DNA of 64,000 bases from Vibrio atlanticus (lineage in GTDB: Bacteria; Pseudomonadota; Gammaproteobacteria; Enterobacterales; Vibrionaceae), in contig NZ_AP025460.1 in the NCBI RefSeq assembly GCF_024347315.1, positions 1,550,001 through 1,614,000 on the forward strand, read 5' to 3'. The notes under the pieces are model-generated. The model saw only the letters and a list, made by a program, of their open reading frames with translations. It searched no databases and had not been told where the DNA came from. The translations under genes were made by a program, and so were the position numbers. How positions within the stretch are numbered: position 1 is the first letter of the stretch; each line of letters starts with the position of its first letter. Shown here in pieces: positions 45,966 through 54,592 of this stretch.

Positions 45966-46730
45966 TTAATGGTGCAAGATTTGGCTCAAGAAGTTCTGCG
46001 TCCTATCCGATTGTGGGTTTTCAAAGAAGTCGACCGGGTTGTTCTCTTCTATGATTTCACCGGCATCCATAAAGATAACGCGATCTGCGACCTCTTTAGC
46101 AAAGCCCATCTCGTGCGTTACACACAACATTGTCATCCCTTCTTCGGCCAATTCGACCATTACGTCTAATACTTCACGAACCATTTCTGGGTCTAGTGCC
46201 GATGTTGGTTCATCAAATAGCATAACCTGAGGGTTCATACACAAAGAACGAGCGATTGCCACACGTTGCTGTTGTCCACCTGACAGTTGGCCTGGGAATT
46301 TATCCGCTTGTTCAGGGATTTTTACACGCTCAAGGAATTTCATCGCGATGGCTTCGGCTTCCTCTTTAGGCATCTTTTTGACCCAAATAGGGGCTAGAGT
46401 ACAGTTCTCTAATACCGTCAGATGTGGAAACAAGTTGAAGTGTTGAAAACACATACCAACATCTCGGCGCACGGCTTCAATGTTTTTTAGGTCTTCCGTC
46501 AATTCATTACCTGAAACGAAGATATGACCCTTTTGGTGTTCTTCCAACCGGTTGATACAACGGATCATCGTTGATTTTCCTGAGCCAGAAGGGCCACAGA
46601 TAACGATTTTTTCGCCTTTCTTAACCTCTAGATTGATGTTTTTAAGTACGTGGAATTCGCCGTACCATTTGTTCATGTCTTTTAACTCGATCATAAGACC
46701 TTGAGAGTTGTTTTCTGTTTGCTGCGTCAT
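45966..46730 (-). CDS. aapP: General L-amino acid ABC importer, ATP-binding subunit
   Basis: This is a 254-residue ATPase that energises amino-acid uptake at the cytoplasmic face of the inner membrane. Walker A is GPSGSGKST, the Q-loop is in [11 protein letters not shown], the signature is [15 protein letters not shown], Walker B is [13 protein letters not shown] and the switch His is in VTHEMGF. It is of the polar-amino-acid type (GlnQ/AapP/BztD). It is the last gene of a minus-strand operon J-Q-M-P, 22 bp after aapM. Substrate breadth (acidic versus general amino acids) cannot be told from sequence alone. Confidence 0.92.
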   Translation of the reverse strand: MTQQTENNSQGLMIELKDMNKWYGEFHVLKNINLEVKKGEKIVICGPSGSGKSTMIRCINRLEEHQKGHIFVSGNELTEDLKNIEAVRRDVGMCFQHFNLFPHLTVLENCTLAPIWVKKMPKEEAEAIAMKFLERVKIPEQADKFPGQLSGGQQQRVAIARSLCMNPQVMLFDEPTSALDPEMVREVLDVMVELAEEGMTMLCVTHEMGFAKEVADRVIFMDAGEIIEENNPVDFFENPQSDRTQNFLSQILHH

Positions 46731-46752
46731 AATACGTCCTTGATCTTGTTAA

Positions 46753-47850
46753 TTATCGTTTGTGACCGGTGTGAAGTCTGTTTTCCAGCCAAATCGAGTA
46801 TCTCGACATGCCAAAACAAAACACCCAGAACACTAACGCGACAAATACATAACTTTCTGTTGAATACCCAAGCCACTCAGGGTCGGTATTCGCGGCTTGG
46901 CCAATCCCTAGTACATCAAACATACCGATAATCAAAACTAGACTGGTATCTTTGAACAAACCAATAAAGGTATTCACAATTGAAGGAATCGTGATTTTAA
47001 GAGCTTGAGGCAGAATGATAAGCCCCGTTTTTTTCCAATAGCTCAACCCTAGAGCGTCAGCGGCTTCGTATTGACCTTTTGGTATTGCTTGCAAACCACC
47101 ACGGATTACTTCCGCCATATAAGCAGCACTAAACAGTACTACCCCAACAAGCGCACGTATCAGTTTATCGGTCTCCGTCCCCTCTGATAAAAAGAGCGGA
47201 AGCATTACCGAGGCCATGAATAGAACCGTAATCAGTGGTACACCACGCCAGATTTCGATGTAAACGGTACACATACTGCGGATGATTGGCATCTCTGAAC
47301 GACGCCCTAGCGCCAGTGCGACACCGATAGGCAGTGATACAACGATACCAACAAGTGCGATGATTAGTGTAACCAGTAGGCCGCCCCATTTATGGGTATC
47401 AACAACCTCTAGACCAAATACACCACCGTATAGTAAGCCTGCAATGATAAACGGGTAGATGTTTACGAAGAATAACCAAATCCACGTACGCTTAGGTGTT
47501 TTTTCGTAAGCTAACAAAGCAACAAAAATAGCTAATGTTGCGTAGAAAAAGCGAGGACGCCACAGTTCCGCTTCTGGGTAGAAGCCGTACATGAATTGGT
47601 CCCAACGGACGCTAATGAAAACCCAACAAGCGCCTTCGCTAGTACAGGCATCGCGTGTAGTTCCTATCCAATCAGCGCTCAAGAATGCCCAATCAGCTAT
47701 TGCCCATAATAAAGTGAAAGCAAAGTAAGCAAGCACCACAGTGACGACACTGTTAATTGGTCCATTAAATAGATTTTTTCTTAACCAACCGACAGGTCCA
47801 ACAGTATTCGCTGGAGGCGGAAGATCAGGTTGAAATTGATGTGTACTCAT
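46753..47850 (-). CDS. aapM: General L-amino acid ABC importer, permease AapM
   Basis: This is a 365-residue inner-membrane permease. It has an N-terminal membrane helix (about 33-55) and several helices before the His/Glu/Gln-type permease core. The ATPase-contacting EAA loop is in EAADALGLSYWKKTGLIILPQALKITIP, and the last helices end near IWLENRLHTG. The long N-terminal half is a feature of the AapM/BztC subfamily rather than of short GlnP-type permeases. It follows aapQ with a single base between stop and start, so translation is coupled. Confidence 0.92.
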   Translation of the reverse strand: MSTHQFQPDLPPPANTVGPVGWLRKNLFNGPINSVVTVVLAYFAFTLLWAIADWAFLSADWIGTTRDACTSEGACWVFISVRWDQFMYGFYPEAELWRPRFFYATLAIFVALLAYEKTPKRTWIWLFFVNIYPFIIAGLLYGGVFGLEVVDTHKWGGLLVTLIIALVGIVVSLPIGVALALGRRSEMPIIRSMCTVYIEIWRGVPLITVLFMASVMLPLFLSEGTETDKLIRALVGVVLFSAAYMAEVIRGGLQAIPKGQYEAADALGLSYWKKTGLIILPQALKITIPSIVNTFIGLFKDTSLVLIIGMFDVLGIGQAANTDPEWLGYSTESYVFVALVFWVFCFGMSRYSIWLENRLHTGHKR

Positions 47851-47851
47851 C

Positions 47852-49057
47852 TTATCTCTCCACCAACGCTACTTTGCGGTTGTATATGTTCATTAGAGCA
47901 GATGTTAATAGGCTTAGGGTTAAGTAGACGCCCATTGTCATCGCGATTACTTCGATAGCTTGTCCAGTTTGGTTCAATGTTGTTCCTGCAAAGACAGAGA
48001 CAAGATCGGGATAACCAATGGCCATCGCAAGTGATGAGTTTTTGGTCAGGTTTAAATACTGACTGGTTAGTGGTGGGATAATAATTCTTAATGCTTGCGG
48101 AATAATGACTAGCTTAAGAGTTCTTGTTCGCGGGAGCCCTAGAGACATAGCAGCCTCTGTTTGCCCATGGTTTACCGCGTTAATACCTGAACGCACAATC
48201 TCGGCGATGAATGCCGCTGTGTAGATACTTAAAGCGAGCATCAATGCAGCCAATTCAGGAATGATGCTGATACCACCTTTGAAGTTAAACCCTTTCAGAA
48301 CAGGGTACTCCGCAGAGATAGGCATACCCATAACAAAGTAAGTGACTAATGGTAAGCCCACAATCAGCGCTGCAGCAATTCGCAACATTGGTGTTTGTTG
48401 GCCGGTTAGCTTTTGTTTGTTATTAGCCCAGATGTTGATAACAAAAGTAGCGATGATACCGACAATCAATGATGCGATGACAATGCTACTGCCTTGTTCT
48501 AACACTGGAGCTGGGAAGTACAAACCACGTACATTCAAGAAAATAGCTTCACCAAGGCTCATACTCTGACGAGCGGAAGGCAATGCTTGTAGAACGGCGA
48601 AATACCAAAAAAATATTTGTAGAAGAAGAGGGATATTTCGGAATATCTCAATGTAGACAGCTGCAAATCGGCTAACTAGCCAGTTTGAAGATAGCCTAGC
48701 GATACCCATACTAAAGCCCAGTACTGTGGCTAACATGATGCCTAATACTGAAACTAAAGCTGTATTGAGAAGACCGATAAAGAATGTACGACCGTATGAG
48801 AATGTTTCGTCGTATTCAATCAGTGTTAAGCCGATACCAAAACCAGCTTCTTGGGAGAGAAAATCAAAACCAGTGGCGATACCACGGGAGTCTAAGTTTG
48901 TGAGTGCATTATTTACAATCGTGTAAAAGAAAGCACAAAGCGCCGCGACGGCGAGAATTTGGAAAACAATTGAGCGAAAAGTGGGGTTGTAAAAAAGGTT
49001 GGCACTTTTGGGCTGTGGTTTTTCTTGAGTTGGAGAAATAGTTTCATTAGGTTTCAT
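47852..49057 (-). CDS. aapQ: General L-amino acid ABC importer, permease AapQ
   Basis: This is a 401-residue inner-membrane permease, partner of AapM. Hydrophobic helices begin at about residue 28. The large loop between helices and the phrase FRNIPLLLQIFFWYF are typical of the AapQ/BztB subfamily. The EAA loop is EAAMSLGLPRTRTLKLVIIPQALRIIIPP. It sits 71 bp after the binding-protein gene, behind a stem-loop (49089-49108), and 1 bp before aapM. Confidence 0.92.
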   Translation of the reverse strand: MKPNETISPTQEKPQPKSANLFYNPTFRSIVFQILAVAALCAFFYTIVNNALTNLDSRGIATGFDFLSQEAGFGIGLTLIEYDETFSYGRTFFIGLLNTALVSVLGIMLATVLGFSMGIARLSSNWLVSRFAAVYIEIFRNIPLLLQIFFWYFAVLQALPSARQSMSLGEAIFLNVRGLYFPAPVLEQGSSIVIASLIVGIIATFVINIWANNKQKLTGQQTPMLRIAAALIVGLPLVTYFVMGMPISAEYPVLKGFNFKGGISIIPELAALMLALSIYTAAFIAEIVRSGINAVNHGQTEAAMSLGLPRTRTLKLVIIPQALRIIIPPLTSQYLNLTKNSSLAMAIGYPDLVSVFAGTTLNQTGQAIEVIAMTMGVYLTLSLLTSALMNIYNRKVALVER

Positions 49058-49088
49058 ACTGCTATAACCTCAAATCCATTTAATAAAT

Positions 49089-49108
49089 AGGGCGGAAAAG
49101 TCCGCCCT
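49089..49108 (-). other. Intercistronic stem-loop between aapJ and aapQ
   Basis: A perfect 8-bp stem AGGGCGGA / TCCGCCCT with a 4-base loop lies directly after the binding-protein gene. There is no strong T tract after it. In many ABC operons such a hairpin protects or partly ends the transcript so that the binding protein is made in excess. Confidence 0.7.
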
Positions 49109-49128
49109 AATTGATGCTTGTAAATTTA

Positions 49129-50157
49129 TTAACGGATTGGTGGAGCGTACATAAAGCCGCCCGCATTCCATAGTGCGTTTACGCCACGAGAGATCTGTAG
49201 TGGTGAACCTGTACCAACAGTACGTTCGAAGCTCTCACCGTAGTTACCAACTTGTTTAATGACTTGGTAACCCCAATCGTCACGAATGCCAAGGCCTTTA
49301 CCTTTAGGACCGTCAACACCAAGAATACGCTTGATGTTTGGATCTTTTGACTTAAGCATTTCGTCAGCATTCTTAGAAGAGATGCCGTATTCTTCTGCGT
49401 TAATCATTGCAGAAAGGGTCCATTTAGCTACGTTGAACCACTTGTCATCATCTTGACGAACAACAGGGCCAAGTGGCTCTTTAGAGATGATTTCAGGAAG
49501 TACCTGTGCAGATTTAGGATCAGCTAGATTCAGGCGAAGTGCATATAGACCAGATTGGTCAGTTGTAAGAACATCACAACGACCCGCGTCGAAACCTTTT
49601 GATGTTTGTGCTGCCGTATCAAATACCACTGGCTTGTAAGACATGCCACTGTTACGGAAGTAATCGGCTAGGTTAAGTTCAGTCGTTGTACCTGATTGAA
49701 CACACACTGAAGCGCCATCTAGTTCTTGAGCACTTGTTAGTCCAAGTTCTTTCTTAACCATGAAGCCTTGACCATCGTAGTAGTTAACGCCTACGAAGTT
49801 CAAACCTAGAGCAGTGTCACGATGTAGCGTCCATGTTGTGTTACGAGATAGTACGTCTATTTCACCAGATTGAAGCGCGGTAAAACGCTCTTTTGCTGTT
49901 AGCGGTACATACTTAACTTTAGTCTTGTCACCGAGTACAGCCGCTGCAAGAGCTTGACAATACTCAACATCAATTCCTTCCCATTCACCTTTTGAGTTAG
50001 GGTTAGAGAACCCTGGAAGACCTGTACTTACACCACAAGTTAGAAAACCTTGAGATGTGACTTTGTCCAGAGTGCTTTCTGCCGCTGATGCTGATGTTGC
50101 CATCATCGCAGTTGATGCAGCTACTACTGAAGCAAGAAGTGTTAGTTTATTTGTCAT
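49129..50157 (-). CDS. aapJ: General L-amino acid ABC importer, periplasmic binding protein
   Basis: This is a 342-residue periplasmic solute-binding protein of the AapJ/BztA branch. The signal peptide (1-25, cut after ASA) is followed by a family 3 binding-protein fold. The N-terminal phrase LDKVTSQGFLTCGVSTGLPGFSN and the EYCQALAAAVLGDKTKVKYVPLTAKERF and LSRNTTWTLHRD stretches are characteristic. It is the first gene of the J-Q-M-P operon, with a good ribosome site (AAGGA). Its promoter lies in the 480-bp region upstream. Confidence 0.93.
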   Translation of the reverse strand: MTNKLTLLASVVAASTAMMATSASAAESTLDKVTSQGFLTCGVSTGLPGFSNPNSKGEWEGIDVEYCQALAAAVLGDKTKVKYVPLTAKERFTALQSGEIDVLSRNTTWTLHRDTALGLNFVGVNYYDGQGFMVKKELGLTSAQELDGASVCVQSGTTTELNLADYFRNSGMSYKPVVFDTAAQTSKGFDAGRCDVLTTDQSGLYALRLNLADPKSAQVLPEIISKEPLGPVVRQDDDKWFNVAKWTLSAMINAEEYGISSKNADEMLKSKDPNIKRILGVDGPKGKGLGIRDDWGYQVIKQVGNYGESFERTVGTGSPLQISRGVNALWNAGGFMYAPPIR

Positions 50158-50637
50158 TTGTATCCTTCCTTGTTAACCAGGTGACACCTGATACTCATAC
50201 TCGTTTGAGTGTCTCTTGTGTGTTGCGTTGTCTATGACCTTGTTGCTCAAATTAAGCGAGTTGCATTTTGCAAATGAAACCGTGTGCGATTTAAACAACT
50301 GTTTATAAGGTTAGGAAAGGATCCGTAGTTTCACAAATGTATAATTTAAAAAGAATTTTGAATGAAATCACAAATCCGAACACAATTAGAATGACCAAAT
50401 GTTAACTGAATGTAAATAGTGCAACGGTTCACACTGTTGGTGCAACGAGATTTAGGTTTTTATATTGATGGTGGGCTAGGTAAATATTCTGAATTAAAGT
50501 CGTATTGGTGGCGCATTAGCCTTAAGAAAGGTGGAAATTTGGTCAATAAATATTTTTATTACGCTTGGATAGTTATGAATATGCTCCAAATTTGGTAGCA
50601 TGTCTGAATAGTTATTGAAGTAGTCTCAAGGAAGAAC
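50158..50637. promoter_or_regulatory. Divergent 480-bp intergenic region upstream of aapJ
   Basis: No gene is seen. The region must hold the aapJ promoter and that of the siroheme-synthase-like gene. Two elements stand out: TAAACA/TGTTTA arms with a 2-base centre at 50292-50305, and the direct repeat GTGCAACG at 50419-50426 and 50440-50447, 21 bp (two helical turns) apart. Either could be a regulator site; I cannot name the regulator. Confidence 0.45.
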
Positions 50638-51579
50638 ATGCGTTATTTCCCAATGTTTTTGGATGTAGAGAATAAGCCAATTCTAGTGGTTGGTGGGGGC
50701 GAGGTTGCTTGCCGAAAAGTCGACAGTTTGCTGCGAGCGGGTGCTAATGTAACTTTGGTTTCTCCTAAGGTCGCACCTTACTTAAAAGAGCTAGCCGATG
50801 AAGACAAACTTCGTTGGGTTCAAAATTTTTACTCGTCACAGCTTATCTCGAAAAACTACTTACAAGTGTGGGCAACTACAGATAACCCAAACCTAAATCA
50901 TCAAGTACATAATGATGCAAAAAAAATGGGTATTCTTGTCAATGTGGTCGATGACTTACCCTATTGTGACTTCATCACACCCTCAATGATAAATCGCGGA
51001 CGAATCCAAATAGCGATCTCAAGTGGGGGAGCATCACCTGTTTTGGTGAGAAATATTAGAGAAAAACTCGAAACTGTATTGCCACAGAACATAGGTTTGA
51101 TAGCGGACTTCGGTGCATCAAAACGCAATTCAATTAAAGAGTCCTTTCCTACTGTTGATGAACGCCGAAAATTCTGGGAGCGCTTTTTGTCGTCCAGTTT
51201 TATTAATCAAGTGACGGATAGGGATCAACTTGAATCGTACTATCAACAGTCGTTGACTGAGCAAGTTGATAGTGAAGGGCAGGTCACTTGGATCGAATTT
51301 GAAGAAGATGTTGAGCTACTTTCTATGAAGGCTTTACGTCTGATGCAAGAGGCAGAGCTAGTACTTTCACCAATCGATTGTCCATTCGAATTTATAGACT
51401 TATGCCGTCGAGATGCAGAAAGAGAGAGCTATGTTAATAGCGGAGAGCTATCAACCAAGCTTGAGCAAGCCAGAGCTGAGAAATTACGAGTGTGTGTGTT
51501 TATTCCACCAGCAAGCGTAGAGTTTAATCTATTGGTAGGTAAAGACCTGAAACTGTCTGCTGCAAAAGTGCTCAGGTGA
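50638..51579 (+). CDS. Precorrin-2 dehydrogenase/sirohydrochlorin ferrochelatase-like protein with degenerate SUMT tail
   Basis: This is a 313-residue CysG relative. Residues 1-115 are an NAD-binding domain (VVGGGEVACRKV at 17-28), and VVDDLPYCDF (103-112) contains the Asp expected for dehydrogenase and chelatase chemistry. Residues 116-200 fit the helical dimerisation/chelatase part (AISSGGASPVLVRNIREKLE). After that, instead of a full uroporphyrinogen methyltransferase, only about 95 residues remain. EDVELLSMKALRLMQEAELVL...RRDAER (223-262) resembles the start of that domain, but its GxGPGD SAM loop is gone. It probably makes siroheme for sulfite or nitrite reductase, if still active. Confidence 0.82.
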   Translation: MRYFPMFLDVENKPILVVGGGEVACRKVDSLLRAGANVTLVSPKVAPYLKELADEDKLRWVQNFYSSQLISKNYLQVWATTDNPNLNHQVHNDAKKMGILVNVVDDLPYCDFITPSMINRGRIQIAISSGGASPVLVRNIREKLETVLPQNIGLIADFGASKRNSIKESFPTVDERRKFWERFLSSSFINQVTDRDQLESYYQQSLTEQVDSEGQVTWIEFEEDVELLSMKALRLMQEAELVLSPIDCPFEFIDLCRRDAERESYVNSGELSTKLEQARAEKLRVCVFIPPASVEFNLLVGKDLKLSAAKVLR

Positions 51580-51667
51580 GTGGTAGTTGATAGATTTTAG
51601 TTGAAGTGAGCGCTTTTTAGTTGTTTGCAAATCGGCTAGAGACCCTGAATAAGACTGACCGATAAAT

Positions 51668-51699
51668 AAAAAGCCACTTCCTAAAAGAAGTGGCTTTTT
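51668..51699. terminator. Bidirectional terminator
   Basis: A 13-bp stem (AAAAAGCCACTTC at 51668-51680 with 51687-51699) with a 6-base loop and T runs on both strands. It lies between the convergent siroheme-synthase-like gene and yajQ. Confidence 0.92.
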
Positions 51700-51767
51700 G
51701 TGATTTTAAACACGACATTGTGCTGATGAATGAGCAACCACAATAAGCAGTCGCTCAAACTCGAAAA

Positions 51768-52250
51768 TTAGTCGCGGAAGTTGTCAAACTGGAAAGGTTG
51801 ACCAAGTTCACCGCTGCGAACTAGAGCCATAACAGCTTGTAGGTCATCACGCTTTTTACCCGTTACACGAACTTTGTCGCCTTGGATAGAAGCTTGAACT
51901 TTAACTTTGTTGTCTTTGATTAGCTTAACGATCTTCTTAGCAACATCCGTTTCGATACCTTGCTTAAAGATAACCGTTTGGTGCCAAGTGCGACCTGTTT
52001 GGTCTGCTGCTTTCGCTTCCATCGCGTTAGGATCAACATTACGTTTTGTTAGGTTACTACGAAGGATATCGCGCATTTGCTTCAGTTGAAAATCGTCTTG
52101 AGCAGTCAATTTTACAGATTCATCTTTGTAATCAAAGCTTGCTTCAACGCCGCGAAAATCGAAACGAGTCGATAGTTCACGGTTTGCGTTGTCTACCGCG
52201 TTACGCAGTTCTACTGCTTCTACTTCAGAGATAATGTCAAATGATGGCAT
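51768..52250 (-). CDS. yajQ: YajQ-family nucleotide-binding protein
   Basis: This is a 160-residue cytoplasmic protein of the YajQ family, recognisable from the start ([22 protein letters not shown]) and [22 protein letters not shown] Xanthomonas member binds cyclic di-GMP and acts with a transcription factor; others bind tRNA or act in phage development. Whether this one binds c-di-GMP cannot be seen. It starts only 12 bp after the stop of the DAHP-synthase gene on the same strand, so the two are very likely co-transcribed. Confidence 0.93.
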   Translation of the reverse strand: MPSFDIISEVEAVELRNAVDNANRELSTRFDFRGVEASFDYKDESVKLTAQDDFQLKQMRDILRSNLTKRNVDPNAMEAKAADQTGRTWHQTVIFKQGIETDVAKKIVKLIKDNKVKVQASIQGDKVRVTGKKRDDLQAVMALVRSGELGQPFQFDNFRD

Positions 52251-52262
52251 TGTGTTGTTTCC

Positions 52263-53321
52263 TTAAGCTAAGTTTCTATCTTTAATTGCTGTTGCAAGCA
52301 TATCTAGCATTGTTGCAGTATCTTCCCAGCTTAGGCATGGGTCAGTAATAGACTTGCCGTATTCTAGGTTGTTGATATCTGTCATTGGTTGGTTACCTTC
52401 AACAATGAAGCTTTCCGCCATGATGCCTGCAATTTGATTCTTGTTAGATTTGATTTGCTCACAAATGTCTTGTGCAACTTCTAACTGTTTACGGTGCTGT
52501 TTCTGACAGTTAGCGTGGCTAAAGTCTACAACCAAACGTTGAGGTAGATCGAATTCAGCCAGTTGCTTACATGCGTTATCTACAGATTCAGCATCGAAGT
52601 TAGGGCCTTTATCGCCACCACGTAGAATTACGTGACCGTATGGGTTACCAGAAGTACGGTAAACCGTCATGCGGCCGTTCTTATCTGGCGAGTAGAAGTA
52701 GTGTGAAGCATGCGCAGCACGAATCGCATCAATGGCAATTTTGATGTTGCCGTTAGTCGCGTTTTTGAAGCCAACTGGGCAAGACAGTGCAGAAGCCATT
52801 TCACGGTGAATCTGAGATTCAGTCGTGCGAGCACCAATTGCGCCCCAAGTGATAAGGTCTGCAATGTACTGGCCGGTGATCATATCAAGGAATTCAGTCG
52901 CGGTAGCTAGGCCAAGCTTGTTGATATCTAGCAATAGCTTACGTGCTTTATTCAAGCCTGTTTCAAGTGCGTATGAACCATCGAGGTTCGGATCGGTAAT
53001 CAAACCCTTCCAACCTACAACAGTACGAGGCTTCTCGAAGTAGGTTCTCATTACAACGAACAGTTCGTCTTTGTATTGATCTTGAATCTGGCTTAGACGT
53101 TCAGCGTAATCAAGTGCCGCATCTGTATCGTGAACAGAGCAAGGACCAACGATAACTAATAGGCGATTATCACGACCCGTTAGGATATCTTCGATTTGGC
53201 GGCGAGAATTCTTAATGCGCTCAGCAACGTCGTCAGTAATAGGGTGTGCATTGCCTAGTTCGGCAGGAGTTGGCATAGGACCCAGAGCTTGGGTTCTCAA
53301 CTCATCAGTTTTTAATGGCAT
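52263..53321 (-). CDS. aroH: DAHP synthase, class I, AroH-like
   Basis: This enzyme condenses phosphoenolpyruvate and erythrose 4-phosphate, the first step of the shikimate pathway. The 352 residues contain LLVIVGPCSVHD, the KPRT PEP-binding motif, GARTTESQIHRE, the Cys-containing stretch at the N-terminal side and DFSHANCQKQH. From memory the sequence follows E. coli AroH (tryptophan-sensitive) more closely than AroG or AroF: TDELRT near the start, MASALSCPVGFKN, and SPDKNG-MT-Y-TSGNPYGH. The allosteric type is an inference. Downstream is yajQ; divergently upstream is a PEP-synthase-like protein. Confidence 0.9.
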   Translation of the reverse strand: MPLKTDELRTQALGPMPTPAELGNAHPITDDVAERIKNSRRQIEDILTGRDNRLLVIVGPCSVHDTDAALDYAERLSQIQDQYKDELFVVMRTYFEKPRTVVGWKGLITDPNLDGSYALETGLNKARKLLLDINKLGLATATEFLDMITGQYIADLITWGAIGARTTESQIHREMASALSCPVGFKNATNGNIKIAIDAIRAAHASHYFYSPDKNGRMTVYRTSGNPYGHVILRGGDKGPNFDAESVDNACKQLAEFDLPQRLVVDFSHANCQKQHRKQLEVAQDICEQIKSNKNQIAGIMAESFIVEGNQPMTDINNLEYGKSITDPCLSWEDTATMLDMLATAIKDRNLA

Positions 53322-53528
53322 GTGATAGCTTTTTTATTCTATTGCGAAGTGGTTAAGATAACGGAATTGAACAGAGGAATAAACTCTCTTAAGTCAAAGT
53401 TATCTCTGTTATTGCTAATATTCTCATTTTTATCAGCAGGCCAACGTCAAATGGGGGATTTTCACTTGTATTAACAGGCAGCTATCGGTATTTTCGTTTG
53501 AACACAACATAAAAATGCTGGAGCAGCA

Positions 53529-54416
53529 ATGACTCAAGAAAATCAAAGCACTTTGCACCCAGAACTTGTCTTAGGTGATGTGCTGCCTTCTTACAACGAT
53601 AATAATAATTCCAACCATTTATACGTTTCATTATCTGAATTGGTCATGGATCGTGTCTTCTATCATCCAAGTATTGAAAGTCATTTAGAAACACTGACTG
53701 ATATCGAAAAAACCTCTTTAGATGCGATCCTTGGCGATAAAACAGTCGATGAGCATTTTGTTTCGACCTTGGTTATTGCCATTCAAGCAGCCGTTCAGCC
53801 AAACCACGCCACTGTTCGTATTGCGTTAAGTAGTGCTGATAGCTATGGCTTCCGTTCGCTACTTGGTGGTAGCTGTGAAGCCGAAGAGATAAACCCGGCA
53901 CTAGGTGTTCGTGGGGTTGCGCGTTATGCGACAGCCGAGTACAGCAAGGCTTTCGCTTTAGAGTGTCAGGTTATTAAAGTGCTGCGAGAGCAGGGTAATA
54001 ACGTTGAAGTGGTTGTACCGTATGTACGAGCATTAAGCGATGCCGCTAAGATTATTGATTTGCTTGCAGAGCAAGGCTTACCACGCGGGCTTAATGGCTT
54101 GAAAGTTCTGTTCTCGTGCGATGTGCCGTCTGCTGTGCTACTAAGCGAAAGGTTACTTCATTACTTCGATGGTGTTGTGGTGAACGTTGATAGCTTAGCG
54201 TCTTTCACTTTAGGTGTAGACAAGCACAATGAAGCTCAGCAACACGCTTTTGATCCTCAAAACGAGGCGGTTATTACCTTGTTGAGTATGATTGTTAAAG
54301 CAACGCTGAACGCAAAGAAGCCCGTCCTGCTTGTGACTCAAGGCTTAGTGGACTACCCGCGCTTACAAGGGTTCATTGCGGATCTCGAAGGTGTAGAAAC
54401 AGTCATCACTGCATAA
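53529..54416 (+). CDS. Stand-alone relative of the PEP-synthase C-terminal (PEP-binding) domain
   Basis: This is a 295-residue cytoplasmic protein. From about residue 95 it aligns by eye with the C-terminal TIM-barrel of PpsA: NPALGVRGVARY (122-133), FALECQVIKVLRE, VEVVVPYVRALSDA, CDVPSAVLLSERLLHYFDG (197-215) and TLGVDKHNEA. The ATP-grasp and phosphohistidine domains are absent. The barrel's catalytic Cys region (CGQGPSD in PpsA) reads VTQGLVD (269-275), and the GSNDMTQ stretch reads NVDSLAS, so normal PEP-synthase chemistry is not expected. It is divergent from the DAHP-synthase gene, an enzyme that consumes PEP. A regulatory PEP-binding role is speculation. Confidence 0.82.
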   Translation: MTQENQSTLHPELVLGDVLPSYNDNNNSNHLYVSLSELVMDRVFYHPSIESHLETLTDIEKTSLDAILGDKTVDEHFVSTLVIAIQAAVQPNHATVRIALSSADSYGFRSLLGGSCEAEEINPALGVRGVARYATAEYSKAFALECQVIKVLREQGNNVEVVVPYVRALSDAAKIIDLLAEQGLPRGLNGLKVLFSCDVPSAVLLSERLLHYFDGVVVNVDSLASFTLGVDKHNEAQQHAFDPQNEAVITLLSMIVKATLNAKKPVLLVTQGLVDYPRLQGFIADLEGVETVITA

Positions 54417-54488
54417 ACCAGCTTATTGTTTAGATAAATCAACTTGCTGTTTGAGTTTATCTAAGTCACTAAAGCTTAGAGAAAAATG

Positions 54489-54520
54489 GAGATATCATTA
54501 TGCGATGATATCTCTTTTTT
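54489..54520 (+). terminator. Rho-independent terminator
   Basis: A 10-bp perfect stem (GAGATATCAT at 54489-54498 with 54505-54514), 6-base loop and T6. It ends the PEP-synthase-like transcript. Confidence 0.9.
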
Positions 54521-54592
54521 GTAACATTTTTTTGACATGTACATCGCTAATCGATTAACTGGTCTGATGACTTATTTGACTAGGTAATCCGA

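Noticed and set aside
45951..46230. Plus-strand frames over the amino-acid transporter ATPase gene
   Set aside because: They are antisense to a gene with all ABC ATPase motifs and have no independent support.
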